From an uncultured Gammaproteobacteria bacterium (GTDB lineage Bacteria; Pseudomonadota; Gammaproteobacteria; Nitrosococcales; Methylophagaceae): DNA of 64,000 bases. The DNA is taken from NCBI GenBank assembly GCA_905479075.1, contig CAJQLA010000012.1, positions 1-64,000 on the forward strand, in the 5' to 3' direction. Each line of letters begins with the position of its first letter. The stretch's first letter is position 1. The position numbers and the translations under genes were made by a program. This document shows, in pieces, positions 1 to 8,659 of the stretch. The notes beneath the pieces were generated by a model. The model searched no databases, was not told where the DNA came from, and was given only the letters and a program-made list of their open reading frames with translations.

Positions 1-498
1 TTCCAATTAGTGGCAGCGATGAATCCATGCCCATGTGGTTATCTAGGCGATGAGAGATGTCACTGTAGCGAAGAGCAAGTTAGGCGCTATCGTGGAAAAA
101 TATCTGGGCCATTGATGGATAGAATCGATATGTTGGTGCAAGTACCGACTGTTGATAAAGCGATGTTGAGACCAGATAGTAAAAGTTCTCAAGAGGAAAC
201 GAGTGTCGTTGTTCGTGAGCGAGTTGTTGCTGCAAGGCAACGTCAGTTCAGCCGAACAGGTAAAGCAAATTATCTATTAGAACATCAGCAACTTGCCCAA
301 TATTGTGTATTAAAAGACAGCGATTATCAGATATTAGAACAGGCCATTAGTCGTCTTAGCGTGTCTGCTAGAGCCTATCACCGCATTTTAAAAGTGGCGA
401 GAACGATTGCTGATTTAGCAGATAGTGACATGATTGAAACTCGACACTTAACTGAGGCCATTGCTTATCGTCGATTGGATAGCCAACCTCAATATTAG
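1..498 (+). CDS. comM: ComM/YifB family Mg-chelatase-like AAA+ ATPase, C-terminal part
   Basis: The reading frame is open from the first base, so the N-terminal two thirds lie outside the window; about 165 codons of a roughly 500-residue family are visible. The segment has the conserved MNPCPCG stretch, further cysteines in RCHCS, and the GPLMDRIDM block that carries the arginine-finger region, followed by the helical Mg-chelatase C-terminal domain ending in a tyrosine. ComM is known in naturally competent gammaproteobacteria as a hexameric helicase that promotes branch migration during integration of transforming DNA; whether this organism is competent cannot be seen here. Identity of the family is near certain. 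Confidence 0.9.
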   Translation, partial: FQLVAAMNPCPCGYLGDERCHCSEEQVRRYRGKISGPLMDRIDMLVQVPTVDKAMLRPDSKSSQEETSVVVRERVVAARQRQFSRTGKANYLLEHQQLAQYCVLKDSDYQILEQAISRLSVSARAYHRILKVARTIADLADSDMIETRHLTEAIAYRRLDSQPQY

Positions 499-524
499 TT
501 AATATAAATAAGTCGATTTGTTCG

Positions 525-552
525 TTACAAATTCGCAAAATAAGGCTAGTAT
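525..552 (+). promoter_or_regulatory. possible sigma-70 promoter for rep
   Basis: TTACAA and TAGTAT are separated by 16 bp in the 94-base gap between comM and rep, placing a start site about 35 bases before the rep start codon. Read by eye only. Confidence 0.35.
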
Positions 553-592
553 GGCCGGCTGATTAAACAGCGAAAAACAGAGGTTTCCATAA

Positions 593-2605
593 GTGCAGGA
601 TCTTAACCCTCCACAGCGGGAAGCGGCACGTCATGTCGATGGCCCGTTATTGGTATTAGCGGGTGCAGGTAGTGGCAAAACACGCGTTATTACACGCAAG
701 ATTGCCTACCTCATCGAACAATGTGATATTGCACCAAGAAATATTGCTGCCGTGACATTTACCAATAAAGCAGCCCGTGAAATGAAAAGCCGTGTGGCTG
801 AACTAATGGCAGAACGTAATGTTTCTAGCCGTGGCTTAGTGGTGTCTACTTTTCATAACTTAGGTTTAAATATTCTACGCCGTGACTATGCTGAGCTAGG
901 TTATCGAAGTGGCTTTTCCATTTTTGATGCTCAAGATAGTCTTGCTGTTCTTCGTGATTTGATGGGGCGTGATTTTGCTGCAGATAGTGAACATGCTGAA
1001 CAATGCCAGTGGCAAATATCTGAATGGAAAAACCAACTCGTTTTACCAGAACAGGCATTGAAACAAGCAGAAGATGGCAAGCAACTTGCCGCTGCAAAAG
1101 TCTATCATCGCTATGTTGAGGCCTTGCAGGCTTACAATGGTGTTGACTTTGATGATTTGATTTTAAAACCGGTTTTACTGTTTCGTCATAAACCCGAAGT
1201 CTTAAAGCGTTGGCAAGCTCGGATCCATTATTTATTGGTCGATGAGTATCAAGATACCAATGGCTGCCAGTATGAACTCGTTAAACAGCTGGTGGGCATT
1301 CGAGAAGCCTTAACAGTTGTCGGTGATGATGATCAGTCAGTTTATTCTTGGCGTGGGGCTAGACCAGAAAACCTAGCCCAATTAAAAACTGATTTCCCGC
1401 GTTTGAAAATGATCAAGCTCGAGCAAAACTATCGTTCAATGGGTCGTATCTTGCGTGTTGCTAATCAGCTTATTAGTAATAACCCACATTTGTTTGAAAA
1501 AAAGTTGTGGAGTGCGATGGGAGAGGGAGATGCCATTAGAGTGATTGGTTGTAGAGATGATGATCATGAATCTGAAAAAGTGGTTTCAGAACTGCTTTAT
1601 CACAAACTCAAACATCAAGCCTCGTTTAAAGATTACGCCATCTTATATCGGAGTAATCATCAATCACGACCAATAGAACGCATTTTGCGTGAACATAATG
1701 TCCCGTACTTTTTAACAGGCGGAACATCATTTTTTTCGAAAGTTGAAGTCAAGGACATCATGGCGTATCTGCGTCTATTGGCGAATCAAGATGATGACAA
1801 TGCTTTTTTGCGCGTGATAAATACACCACGCAGAGGAATTGGTGCTACAACCTTACAAACTTTGGGTAACTATGCTGCAGAGCGAAAAACGAGTTTGTTT
1901 GGGGCCTGTTTTGAAATGGGTTTAGCAGAACAGTTATCCAAAAAAGCCATGATGCATATCGACCATTTTAGCCGTTGGTTAGTTGATATTGCTGATAGAG
2001 CTAAAAGAGGTAATTTGATTGAAGCGATCAAAGATATGATTGAAGAAATTGATTATCGTGCTTGGCTGGAAGAGATGACAGGTGATCCCGATCAAGCCCT
2101 TCGGCGAATGGAAAATGTCGAAGAGTTACTGAGTTGGATCACGCGAATCATAGATAAAGACACTGAAGAACAGAATATTGGTGACATAGCAGCACGACTG
2201 ACACTGATGGACATACTTGAACGTCAAGAAGATGAAAATCAAGCTGATGCTGTACACCTTATGACCTTGCATGCAGCCAAAGGGTTGGAGTTTCCTCATG
2301 TCTATATTATCGGTATGGAAGAGGAAATCCTGCCCCATCGTACTAGTATCGAAGAAGATAGCATCGAAGAAGAGCGTCGCCTTGCTTATGTTGGTATTAC
2401 AAGAGCGCAACGTAGTTTAGTCTTTACCATGGCTAATACACGCAAACGCTATGGTGAAAAAGTTGATTGTGAAGAAAGTCGTTTCCTACGTGAATTACCT
2501 GGTGATGATTTGATTTGGACGACAGAGAAAACAAAAGCGGATCCTGAAGAAAGCAAAGAACGTGGTAAAGCGCATTTATCAAATATTCGAAGCTTACTGA
2601 AATAG
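593..2605 (+). CDS. rep: ATP-dependent DNA helicase Rep (UvrD/Rep superfamily 1A)
   Basis: 670 residues, close to the 673 of E. coli Rep. The SF1 motifs appear in order: Walker A AGAGSGKT (about residues 23-30), motif II with DEYQDTN (about 217), motif III DDQSVYSWRGA (about 245), motif V HAAKGLEF and motif VI RRLAYVGITRAQ near 600. Rep is a 3'-5' translocase that travels with the replisome and clears nucleoprotein barriers. The start is GTG with an AGAGG ribosome site nine bases upstream; no better ATG exists near the conserved DLNPPQREA N-terminus. Rep is favoured over UvrD by overall length and the NPPQREAARHVDGPLLVLAGAG opening, which is read here in two adjoining parts. Confidence 0.93.
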   Translation: MQDLNPPQREAARHVDGPLLVLAGAGSGKTRVITRKIAYLIEQCDIAPRNIAAVTFTNKAAREMKSRVAELMAERNVSSRGLVVSTFHNLGLNILRRDYAELGYRSGFSIFDAQDSLAVLRDLMGRDFAADSEHAEQCQWQISEWKNQLVLPEQALKQAEDGKQLAAAKVYHRYVEALQAYNGVDFDDLILKPVLLFRHKPEVLKRWQARIHYLLVDEYQDTNGCQYELVKQLVGIREALTVVGDDDQSVYSWRGARPENLAQLKTDFPRLKMIKLEQNYRSMGRILRVANQLISNNPHLFEKKLWSAMGEGDAIRVIGCRDDDHESEKVVSELLYHKLKHQASFKDYAILYRSNHQSRPIERILREHNVPYFLTGGTSFFSKVEVKDIMAYLRLLANQDDDNAFLRVINTPRRGIGATTLQTLGNYAAERKTSLFGACFEMGLAEQLSKKAMMHIDHFSRWLVDIADRAKRGNLIEAIKDMIEEIDYRAWLEEMTGDPDQALRRMENVEELLSWITRIIDKDTEEQNIGDIAARLTLMDILERQEDENQADAVHLMTLHAAKGLEFPHVYIIGMEEEILPHRTSIEEDSIEEERRLAYVGITRAQRSLVFTMANTRKRYGEKVDCEESRFLRELPGDDLIWTTEKTKADPEESKERGKAHLSNIRSLLK

Positions 2606-2649
2606 TTTTCAATGTAGTCAAAAAGCGAAAAACAGTTACAAATCAATTA

Positions 2650-2686
2650 ATCGTATTTACCGATTAATTCTATCGTAATAAGTTGT
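2650..2686 (+). promoter_or_regulatory. OxyR-like operator upstream of ahpC
   Basis: Four tetranucleotides spaced exactly by seven bases: ATCG (2650), CGAT (2661), ATCG (2672) and TTGT (2683). OxyR consensus is ATAG-N7-CTAT-N7-ATAG-N7-CTAT, so this matches 11 of 16 core bases with perfect phasing. It ends at the -35 element of a candidate ahpC promoter, the position at which OxyR contacts RNA polymerase. Assignment is inference from pattern and from the target gene. Confidence 0.55.
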
Positions 2687-2715
2687 TGGATTAATTTTCA
2701 TTTGATCTCTAAAAT
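2686..2715 (+). promoter_or_regulatory. candidate promoter of ahpC
   Basis: TTGGAT and TAAAAT with an 18-bp spacer give a start near 2722, about 40 bases before the ahpC ATG. The weak -35 abutting the OxyR-like site is typical of an activated promoter. Confidence 0.45.
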
Positions 2716-2761
2716 CTCCTCGTCATTTTTTATAATCATAATTTGCGAGGAACAAAAAAAT

Positions 2762-3328
2762 ATGTCATCTCTTATCAATTCTCAAGTCAAACCATTTAAT
2801 ACTACTGCCTACCATAATGGTAGCGATGTTAGCGTCAGTGATGCTGATGTTAAAGGTAAATGGTCTATCTTTTTCTTCTACCCAGCAGATTTCACATTTG
2901 TTTGCCCAACTGAGTTAGGCGATCTTGCTGATCACTATCAACAGTTAACAGATATGGGTGTTGAAGTGTATTCAGTATCAACTGATACTCACTTTACGCA
3001 CAAAGCATGGCACGATGCATCTGAAACAATCGCTAAAATCAACTTCCCAATGATCGGCGATCCTACAGGCACTATCAGCCGTAACTTTGATGTCATGATC
3101 GAAGAAGAAGGTTTAGCACTTCGTGGTACGTTTGTTGTTGATCCTGAAGGCATGATCAAGGTAGCAGAAGTACACGATCTAGGTATTGGCCGTAGCGCTA
3201 AAGACCTTGTTCGTAAAGTTCAAGCAGCACAACATATTGCAGCTAACCCTAGCGAAGTTTGCCCTGCTTCATGGCAGCCAGGTGAAGAAACATTAAAGCC
3301 ATCATTAGACTTAGTTGGCAAAATCTAA
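2762..3328 (+). CDS. ahpC: alkyl hydroperoxide reductase subunit C (2-Cys peroxiredoxin)
   Basis: 188 residues from an ATG preceded by GAGGA eight bases upstream; an upstream in-frame start at 2702 would add an AT-rich unconserved 20 residues and is rejected. The peroxidatic cysteine is in FTFVCPTE (Cys48) and the resolving cysteine in EVCPASW (Cys167), the typical 2-Cys AhpC arrangement. It reduces H2O2 and organic peroxides in the cytoplasm and is recycled by AhpF, whose gene starts 75 bases downstream. An OxyR-like site upstream suggests peroxide induction. Confidence 0.96.
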   Translation: MSSLINSQVKPFNTTAYHNGSDVSVSDADVKGKWSIFFFYPADFTFVCPTELGDLADHYQQLTDMGVEVYSVSTDTHFTHKAWHDASETIAKINFPMIGDPTGTISRNFDVMIEEEGLALRGTFVVDPEGMIKVAEVHDLGIGRSAKDLVRKVQAAQHIAANPSEVCPASWQPGEETLKPSLDLVGKI

Positions 3329-3349
3329 ATACAGCTAGATTTTCAAGTA

Positions 3350-3371
3350 TACCCGAGCATCTGCTCGGGTA
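3350..3371 (+). terminator. hairpin between ahpC and ahpF
   Basis: A 9-bp perfect GC-containing stem (3350-3358 with 3363-3371) and a four-base loop lie just after the ahpC stop. The following tract TTACTTTCC is only moderately T-rich, so this may be a partial terminator or an RNA-stabilising hairpin that keeps ahpC expression above ahpF. Confidence 0.5.
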
Positions 3372-3403
3372 TTACTTTCCAAATATTTATAAGTAGACAA
3401 ATT

Positions 3404-4963
3404 ATGTTAGAAACAGCGATTGCAACGCAATTAAAAGCATACTTGGGTAACTTAAAACTCCCAATTGAGATTGTGGCCTCTCTAAATGACAGTGATAAAT
3501 CAGCAGAAATGCGTGAATTACTGGAAGAGATTGCGTCGATGTCTGATTTGGTTACTTTATCTGATTCGCAAGACGTTAGCGAAAGAGTGCCGTCTTTTGA
3601 GATAACAATACCCAATAAATCAGCTCAGATTCGTTTTGCTGGAATCCCTATGGGTCATGAGTTTACCTCTCTCGTACTCGCTTTATTGCATGTGGGTGGT
3701 CATCCTATGAAACTGGATGATGACACTATTGAGCAAGTTAAAGCGATCCAAGGTGAGTTCCATTTCGAGACTTATATTTCACTGTCTTGCCAGAACTGCC
3801 CAGATGTTGTGCAAGCCTTGAACATGATGTCGGTGTTAAACCCAAATATTAGCCATGTGATGATAGATGGGGCTTTATATCAAGCAGAAATTGATGAGCG
3901 TCAAATCATGTCTGTACCCACCGTCTATTTAAATGGCGAGGTATTTGGCCAGGGGCGTATGACATTACCTGAAATTGTATCTAAATTAGATACTGGCGCA
4001 GAAGCTAAAGCAGCAGAAAAAATTAATCAAAAAGCTCCTTTCGATGTATTAGTTGTTGGCGGTGGTCCTGCTGCTGCGGCCGCTTCTATTTATGCAGCGA
4101 GAAAGGGTATTAGGACAGGTATTGTTTCTGAACGTTTTGGTGGTCAGTTGAATGACACTTTAGCGATAGAAAACTTCATTTCAGTACAAGAGACAGAAGG
4201 GCCTAAATTAGCGTTAGCTATTGAGCAACAAGTGAAAAGCTACGATATTGATATTATGGAGTCACAACGTGCTAAAACCATGACGACCAATGCCAAAGAT
4301 GGTCATATTGATGTCGAATTAGAAAGTGGTGCGATGTTACAAAGTAAATCAGTGATTCTTTCAACGGGTGCTAATTGGCGTGAGCTAGGCGTACCAGGGG
4401 AAGCTGAGTATCGAGGCCATGGTGTTGCTTACTGCCCACATTGTGATGGACCTTTATATAAAGGTAAAGATGTTGCCGTTATTGGTGGTGGTAATTCTGG
4501 AGTGGAAGCGGCGATTGATTTAGCCGGTATCGTCAAACATGTCACATTATTAGAATTTGCCGATGAATTAAAAGCAGATGCCATTTTGCAGACTAAATTA
4601 AAAAGCTTGATGAATGTCACTGTTATCACGAGTGCTGAAACTAAAGAAGTCTTAGGTGATGATAATAAGGTGACTCAGTTGATTTATATTGACCGTGAAA
4701 CAGCTACAGAGAAGCATCTTGATTTAGCAGGTATATTTATCCAAATTGGTCTATTGCCTAATACGAATTGGTTAGAGGGTATTGTAGAGTTAAGTGACTA
4801 TAAAGAAATTGTAGTCGATGACCATGGCAGTACATCTATGCCAGGTGTATTTGCGGCAGGTGATGTGACGACAACGCCGTATAAGCAAATTATTATTGCA
4901 ATGGGCGATGGTGCTAAAGCAGCCCTAAGTGCCTTTGATTATCTAATTCGGCAAGAAGTTTAA
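3404..4963 (+). CDS. ahpF: alkyl hydroperoxide reductase subunit F
   Basis: 519 residues, the usual AhpF size. The N-terminal 200 residues form the tandem thioredoxin-fold domain with redox pair CQNC (about 129-132). A thioredoxin-reductase-like part follows: FAD-binding GGGPAAAAA (about 218), the active disulfide CPHC (about 344-347), NADH-binding [10 protein letters not shown] and the C-terminal FAD motif FAAGDVTT. It passes electrons from NADH through FAD and both disulfides to AhpC. It is probably cotranscribed with ahpC across the intervening hairpin. Confidence 0.96.
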   Translation: MLETAIATQLKAYLGNLKLPIEIVASLNDSDKSAEMRELLEEIASMSDLVTLSDSQDVSERVPSFEITIPNKSAQIRFAGIPMGHEFTSLVLALLHVGGHPMKLDDDTIEQVKAIQGEFHFETYISLSCQNCPDVVQALNMMSVLNPNISHVMIDGALYQAEIDERQIMSVPTVYLNGEVFGQGRMTLPEIVSKLDTGAEAKAAEKINQKAPFDVLVVGGGPAAAAASIYAARKGIRTGIVSERFGGQLNDTLAIENFISVQETEGPKLALAIEQQVKSYDIDIMESQRAKTMTTNAKDGHIDVELESGAMLQSKSVILSTGANWRELGVPGEAEYRGHGVAYCPHCDGPLYKGKDVAVIGGGNSGVEAAIDLAGIVKHVTLLEFADELKADAILQTKLKSLMNVTVITSAETKEVLGDDNKVTQLIYIDRETATEKHLDLAGIFIQIGLLPNTNWLEGIVELSDYKEIVVDDHGSTSMPGVFAAGDVTTTPYKQIIIAMGDGAKAALSAFDYLIRQEV

Positions 4964-5131
4964 AGGTAGGTTTAGACTAATAAATGCGTATGGTTTTTTG
5001 CAGCAATATTAATCAGGGTATCCACATCGTCCATTAATGTGGCTATATCATCAAGTATTACAAATATGCAGCTTGCCATTTATTCTACGCAGCCTTTATA
5101 GCGTTCTGTAATTGTTATGGACGATAGGGCA

Positions 5132-5172
5132 TAAAAAAAGCAACCATGGCTAAGCCATGGTTGCTTTTTTTG
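5132..5172. terminator. bidirectional intrinsic terminator between ahpF and metY
   Basis: An 11-bp perfect stem (5140-5150 with 5154-5164) with a 3-base loop is flanked by seven A on the left and seven T on the right, so it can end transcripts arriving from both the ahpF side and the metY side. The genes are convergent here. Confidence 0.85.
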
Positions 5173-5186
5173 TAATGGGTTTACGT

Positions 5187-6461
5187 TTATTTAACAGTAT
5201 CTAGTGCCTGGCTCACATCAGCAATAATATCGTCAATGTTTTCGATACCAACAGAAATACGAACTAAATCCGCACTGACACCAGCTGTGGCGAGCTCTTC
5301 CTCATTGAGCTGACGGTGTGTTGTAGATGCAGGGTGACAAGCAAGTGATTTAGCATCACCAATATTAACAAGACGTAAGATCATTTCTAAAGCATCAATA
5401 AATTGACCGCCTGCTTCTGCGCCACCTTTTATACCAAAACTCAGGATGCCAGAGGCTTTACCTTTAGTAATTTTTTTACAGGTTTTATAGTATGGACTAT
5501 CTTTTAAACCTGCATAGCTCACCCAAGATACTTTTTTATGGTCATTGAGGTAATTGGCTAATTTTACGGCATTTTCACAATGGCGTTCCATCCGAAGCCC
5601 CAGCGTTTCGAGACCTTGTAGAATCTGGAAAGAATTCATTGGTGAGATAGCTGCACCTGTATTACGAAGCGGTGCAACTCGACAACGACCAATAAAGGCA
5701 GCTGGGCCTAATGCTTCAGTATAAACAACACCATGATAAGAAGGATCGGGTTCATTAAGAATAGCGAAGCGTTCTTTATTGGCGGCCCAATCAAACTGTC
5801 CTGAATCGACTATGATGCCCCCAATTGAGGTACCATGCCCTCCAATATATTTAGTCAAAGAATGAATGACAATATCAGCACCGTGATCAATAGGACGGCA
5901 TAAGAAAGGTGTCGCAACAGTATTATCAACGATCAATGGCACGCCATGTTTGTGTGCTATTTTAGCGAGTCGAGCTATATCAACGACGTTTCCAGCTGGA
6001 TTACCAATCGATTCACAAAAAATAGCTTTTGTTTTTTCATCAATGGCTTTTTCAAAGCCTTTGAAGTCATCATGAGTGTGCATGCGAACTTCAATACCTT
6101 GTCTAGGCAATGCATGTGCAAATAAGTTGTATGTGCCGCCATAAAGCTGGCTTGTACTAATAATATTATCGCCAACACTACAGATACATTGGATGGCGTA
6201 AGTAATCGCTGCCATGCCTGATGCAAGCGCTAATCCAGCAATACCACCTTCCATTTCAGCAACACGTTTTTCCAACACATCAGTGGTTGGATTCATAATT
6301 CGGGTATAGATATTTCCTGGGACTTTCAGGTCAAATAAATCAGCACCATGCTGTGTATCATCAAAGGTATATGAAGTGGTTTGATAGATAGGAACGGCTG
6401 CTGCTTTGGTTGTTGCTTCTGATTCATACCCATGATGTAGTGCTAAGGTTTCAAGTTTCAT
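5187..6461 (-). CDS. metY: O-acetylhomoserine sulfhydrylase (aminocarboxypropyltransferase) MetY
   Basis: 424 residues, a Cys/Met-metabolism PLP enzyme of the long O-acetylhomoserine sulfhydrylase type (about 425-430, against about 390 for MetB/MetC). The PLP lysine is in SLTKYIGGHG (about Lys204), and the N-terminal region carries YQTTSYTF and YTRIMNPT, which contact cofactor across the dimer. It makes homocysteine from O-acetylhomoserine and sulfide. The gene lies 23 bases downstream of a thioredoxin-like gene on the same strand, a possible operon. No SAM or other riboswitch was recognised upstream. Confidence 0.92.
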   Translation of the reverse strand: MKLETLALHHGYESEATTKAAAVPIYQTTSYTFDDTQHGADLFDLKVPGNIYTRIMNPTTDVLEKRVAEMEGGIAGLALASGMAAITYAIQCICSVGDNIISTSQLYGGTYNLFAHALPRQGIEVRMHTHDDFKGFEKAIDEKTKAIFCESIGNPAGNVVDIARLAKIAHKHGVPLIVDNTVATPFLCRPIDHGADIVIHSLTKYIGGHGTSIGGIIVDSGQFDWAANKERFAILNEPDPSYHGVVYTEALGPAAFIGRCRVAPLRNTGAAISPMNSFQILQGLETLGLRMERHCENAVKLANYLNDHKKVSWVSYAGLKDSPYYKTCKKITKGKASGILSFGIKGGAEAGGQFIDALEMILRLVNIGDAKSLACHPASTTHRQLNEEELATAGVSADLVRISVGIENIDDIIADVSQALDTVK

Positions 6462-6484
6462 TATGTACTCTTTAATTAGTGTTT

Positions 6485-6973
6485 TTAATCGTTGACGTAT
6501 TTATTTTCTGCATTTTTCCAGTATTCAAAATATTCTTTAAACTTACTGGCGGAATAACCGCTGCCTTCTTCCAAATTACCTGAGGTGAGGGAATTAAGAA
6601 CGTTACCGTCTTCATCGGTAATTACAAGGAAGGGATAACCCTCAAATTCTGGCATTTCAGCCAAAAAATCTTCGTTATAATTTTCTGAGCTCACGTTTAC
6701 TTTCATCACAACAAAAGTATCGTCACGTAACTCTTTTATTTTGGGTGATTTATCAAAGAAACGCTCAAGTCTGATGCACCAGCTACACCAGTTACCACCA
6801 ATTTGTATCAGGATGAGCTTGTCATCTTCAGTTGCTTGCTTTTGGGCAAGTTCAAAATCTTTGAAAGGATCACGGCTAGGATCATAAGGGCCTTGGCTAT
6901 GATTGGCATGAGTTAAAATAGTATAGGTTTGGAAGCTGAGGATAAGGCCTAAAATAATCAATAATTTGTTCAT
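6485..6973 (-). CDS. exported thioredoxin-fold protein
   Basis: 162 residues with an N-terminal signal peptide (hydrophobic core about residues 4-21) and a thioredoxin-like domain with the redox motif WCSWC (Cys63, Cys66) followed by ITDEDGNVL in place of the usual cis-proline strand context. This resembles the thioredoxin_7 / DsbD-gamma-like class of periplasmic thiol proteins. Likely a periplasmic disulfide reductase or thiol sensor; the partner is unknown. It sits directly upstream of metY on the same strand, though a functional link is not established. Confidence 0.75.
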   Translation of the reverse strand: MNKLLIILGLILSFQTYTILTHANHSQGPYDPSRDPFKDFELAQKQATEDDKLILIQIGGNWCSWCIRLERFFDKSPKIKELRDDTFVVMKVNVSSENYNEDFLAEMPEFEGYPFLVITDEDGNVLNSLTSGNLEEGSGYSASKFKEYFEYWKNAENKYVND

Positions 6974-7112
6974 AACTATCTCAAAAATACGTCAATAGAG
7001 ATGCAGACCCGATTGCATGCAAATCTTGATAATGTGTTTAGTCATTTTTTATTACAATTAGTTTACCTGATTTCATTGCTTGGTGATTAAAGTGCAAGAG
7101 ATAAAAGTGAAA

Positions 7113-8081
7113 TTATTCCTTATCAGAGAAGGGCGGAACGAGGTTAGACAACACCATATTTTGACTAAATGAAAAGACAATTGTCCTGACCTTGTGCCAA
7201 TAAGCGCCGAAAAAGATAATCAGAATGCCTAAAGTGATAAACAGTAAGAAAGTCTTATTTTCAATTTGGTATACCGCGTTATTACTGATTTTAGTGATGG
7301 CATAAACCGCATAGGAAAAGCTTGATACCAGTAAAGCGCGTCGATCGACATACAGAGCCAGGAGAAAGAAGCTGATAAAAAATACAATGATTAGTATTTC
7401 TTTGCTCGCAATAGGATTCGCTGTCATCAGTAAAGACGACATCACAGCATGAACAAAAAGAGGTGCCGCGAGTAAATGAAGCCAAAAAGCAGTGTCACTT
7501 AAATAACTCTCTCGTTTCGTATCAAGGCTATCAAACCACATTGCGATCATGAAGATAAACAAACCATAAACAGCAAAGAGGGATTGTAATTGCCCCCATT
7601 CAACCGAGATTAAACTGTTGAATAGGGTAATAAGCCCAATCCCGATGGCGAGCATAGCAAAAGGGAATCGATAGCGTAAATAAAATAAGCTTGCTAGCGA
7701 TGTTAAAACAGCTGTATCAACTAAAAGACTATTTGTAAAAGAAAAATCAACGAGGCGACTGGCAAAATAAAGTAGAGATATGACAATTGCAATGCCTGGT
7801 AATACGAGCCTACGTTTTGCAATTAACCATTCACTGGCAATAAGCATTAGCAACATGGGCAGTAAGTTAAAGTAACTCTGTAAGTTGAATTGGGCCGCTG
7901 AAACGCTGATAAATATTACCCCTAAGGTAATAAAAACATCACCCGACATACGCTTAAAACGTAGGTGACTCGAAGTGACTTGTGTTGCCTTTTCCTTGTT
8001 TAGAAAATTCAGTAAAGGATCAATCTGCGAAGGATCAATAATATGTTGCTCAGATGCGGCTTCTAGTGTTTTGCGATCCAT
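7113..8081 (-). CDS. DUF2157-like multi-pass membrane protein
   Basis: 322 residues. A soluble N-terminal helix pair of about 45 residues (with EQHIIDPSQIDPLLNFL) precedes eight or nine hydrophobic segments spread to near residue 305. That design, a short N-terminal domain predicting a binding helix followed by a membrane bundle, is the DUF2157 pattern. Function is not known for the family. It lies 43 bases downstream of the cytochrome c gene on the same strand. Confidence 0.6.
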   Translation of the reverse strand: MDRKTLEAASEQHIIDPSQIDPLLNFLNKEKATQVTSSHLRFKRMSGDVFITLGVIFISVSAAQFNLQSYFNLLPMLLMLIASEWLIAKRRLVLPGIAIVISLLYFASRLVDFSFTNSLLVDTAVLTSLASLFYLRYRFPFAMLAIGIGLITLFNSLISVEWGQLQSLFAVYGLFIFMIAMWFDSLDTKRESYLSDTAFWLHLLAAPLFVHAVMSSLLMTANPIASKEILIIVFFISFFLLALYVDRRALLVSSFSYAVYAITKISNNAVYQIENKTFLLFITLGILIIFFGAYWHKVRTIVFSFSQNMVLSNLVPPFSDKE

Positions 8082-8124
8082 AGTTATTGTTTAATTTTTA
8101 TCATAAAGTAAAAACATAGTAATG

Positions 8125-8574
8125 CTATTCTAATTCTGAAAGTATATGATCAACCGCAGCAATGATTTTTTTATCACTTAAGCTAGCACGGCCGCCTCTT
8201 GCTGGCATCTTATTAAAACCATTAATAGCGTTGGTATAAAGTGTTTCGACTCCTTTTTCAATTCGAGGAGCCCAATCTTTTGCCTTGCCTAATTTAGGCG
8301 AACGCATTAACCCCGAGCGATGACAGCGTGAACAGACTTGTTTGACAACCTGTTCACCTGGACTAAGTTTACTTATGTCCATGGGCTGATCAGCGGTATA
8401 AGCGTCAACAGCTGACTTGAGTGCGGCTGTATCGGGTTTAGTAATATTCGCTTTTACTGCATTTTTAGCTATATTTTGAGAGCTGGTAAGAATAGCCAGT
8501 ACCGTTAAAAACAGTAGGAAGATGGTAACCAAACTACCAACAAAAAATTTGCTTGATGATTTGGGGTTTTCCAT
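8125..8574 (-). CDS. membrane-anchored class I cytochrome c (c5-like)
   Basis: 149 residues. One N-terminal membrane anchor (about 10-30) is followed by a linker and a single haem-binding site CSRCH (Cys81, Cys84, His85). The distal ligand is probably the Met in NKMPARGG, the spacing and GGRA sequence of the cytochrome c5 group. It should face the periplasm and shuttle electrons in respiration, perhaps to the caa3 oxidase encoded further along. The specific donor and acceptor cannot be inferred. Confidence 0.8.
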   Translation of the reverse strand: MENPKSSSKFFVGSLVTIFLLFLTVLAILTSSQNIAKNAVKANITKPDTAALKSAVDAYTADQPMDISKLSPGEQVVKQVCSRCHRSGLMRSPKLGKAKDWAPRIEKGVETLYTNAINGFNKMPARGGRASLSDKKIIAAVDHILSELE

Positions 8575-8659
8575 AGAAACCTAGATAAAGTTTAATTCAA
8601 TTGCAGAGTATACGACGATGCTTGTAATAGCACCATGTAAAATTATGAATAAAAAACGT

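Noticed and set aside
6974..7112. Possible SAM riboswitch upstream of the thioredoxin-like gene and metY
   Set aside because: The gap is short and I could not find the conserved core of any known SAM class; only a TTGCATGCAA palindrome stands out.
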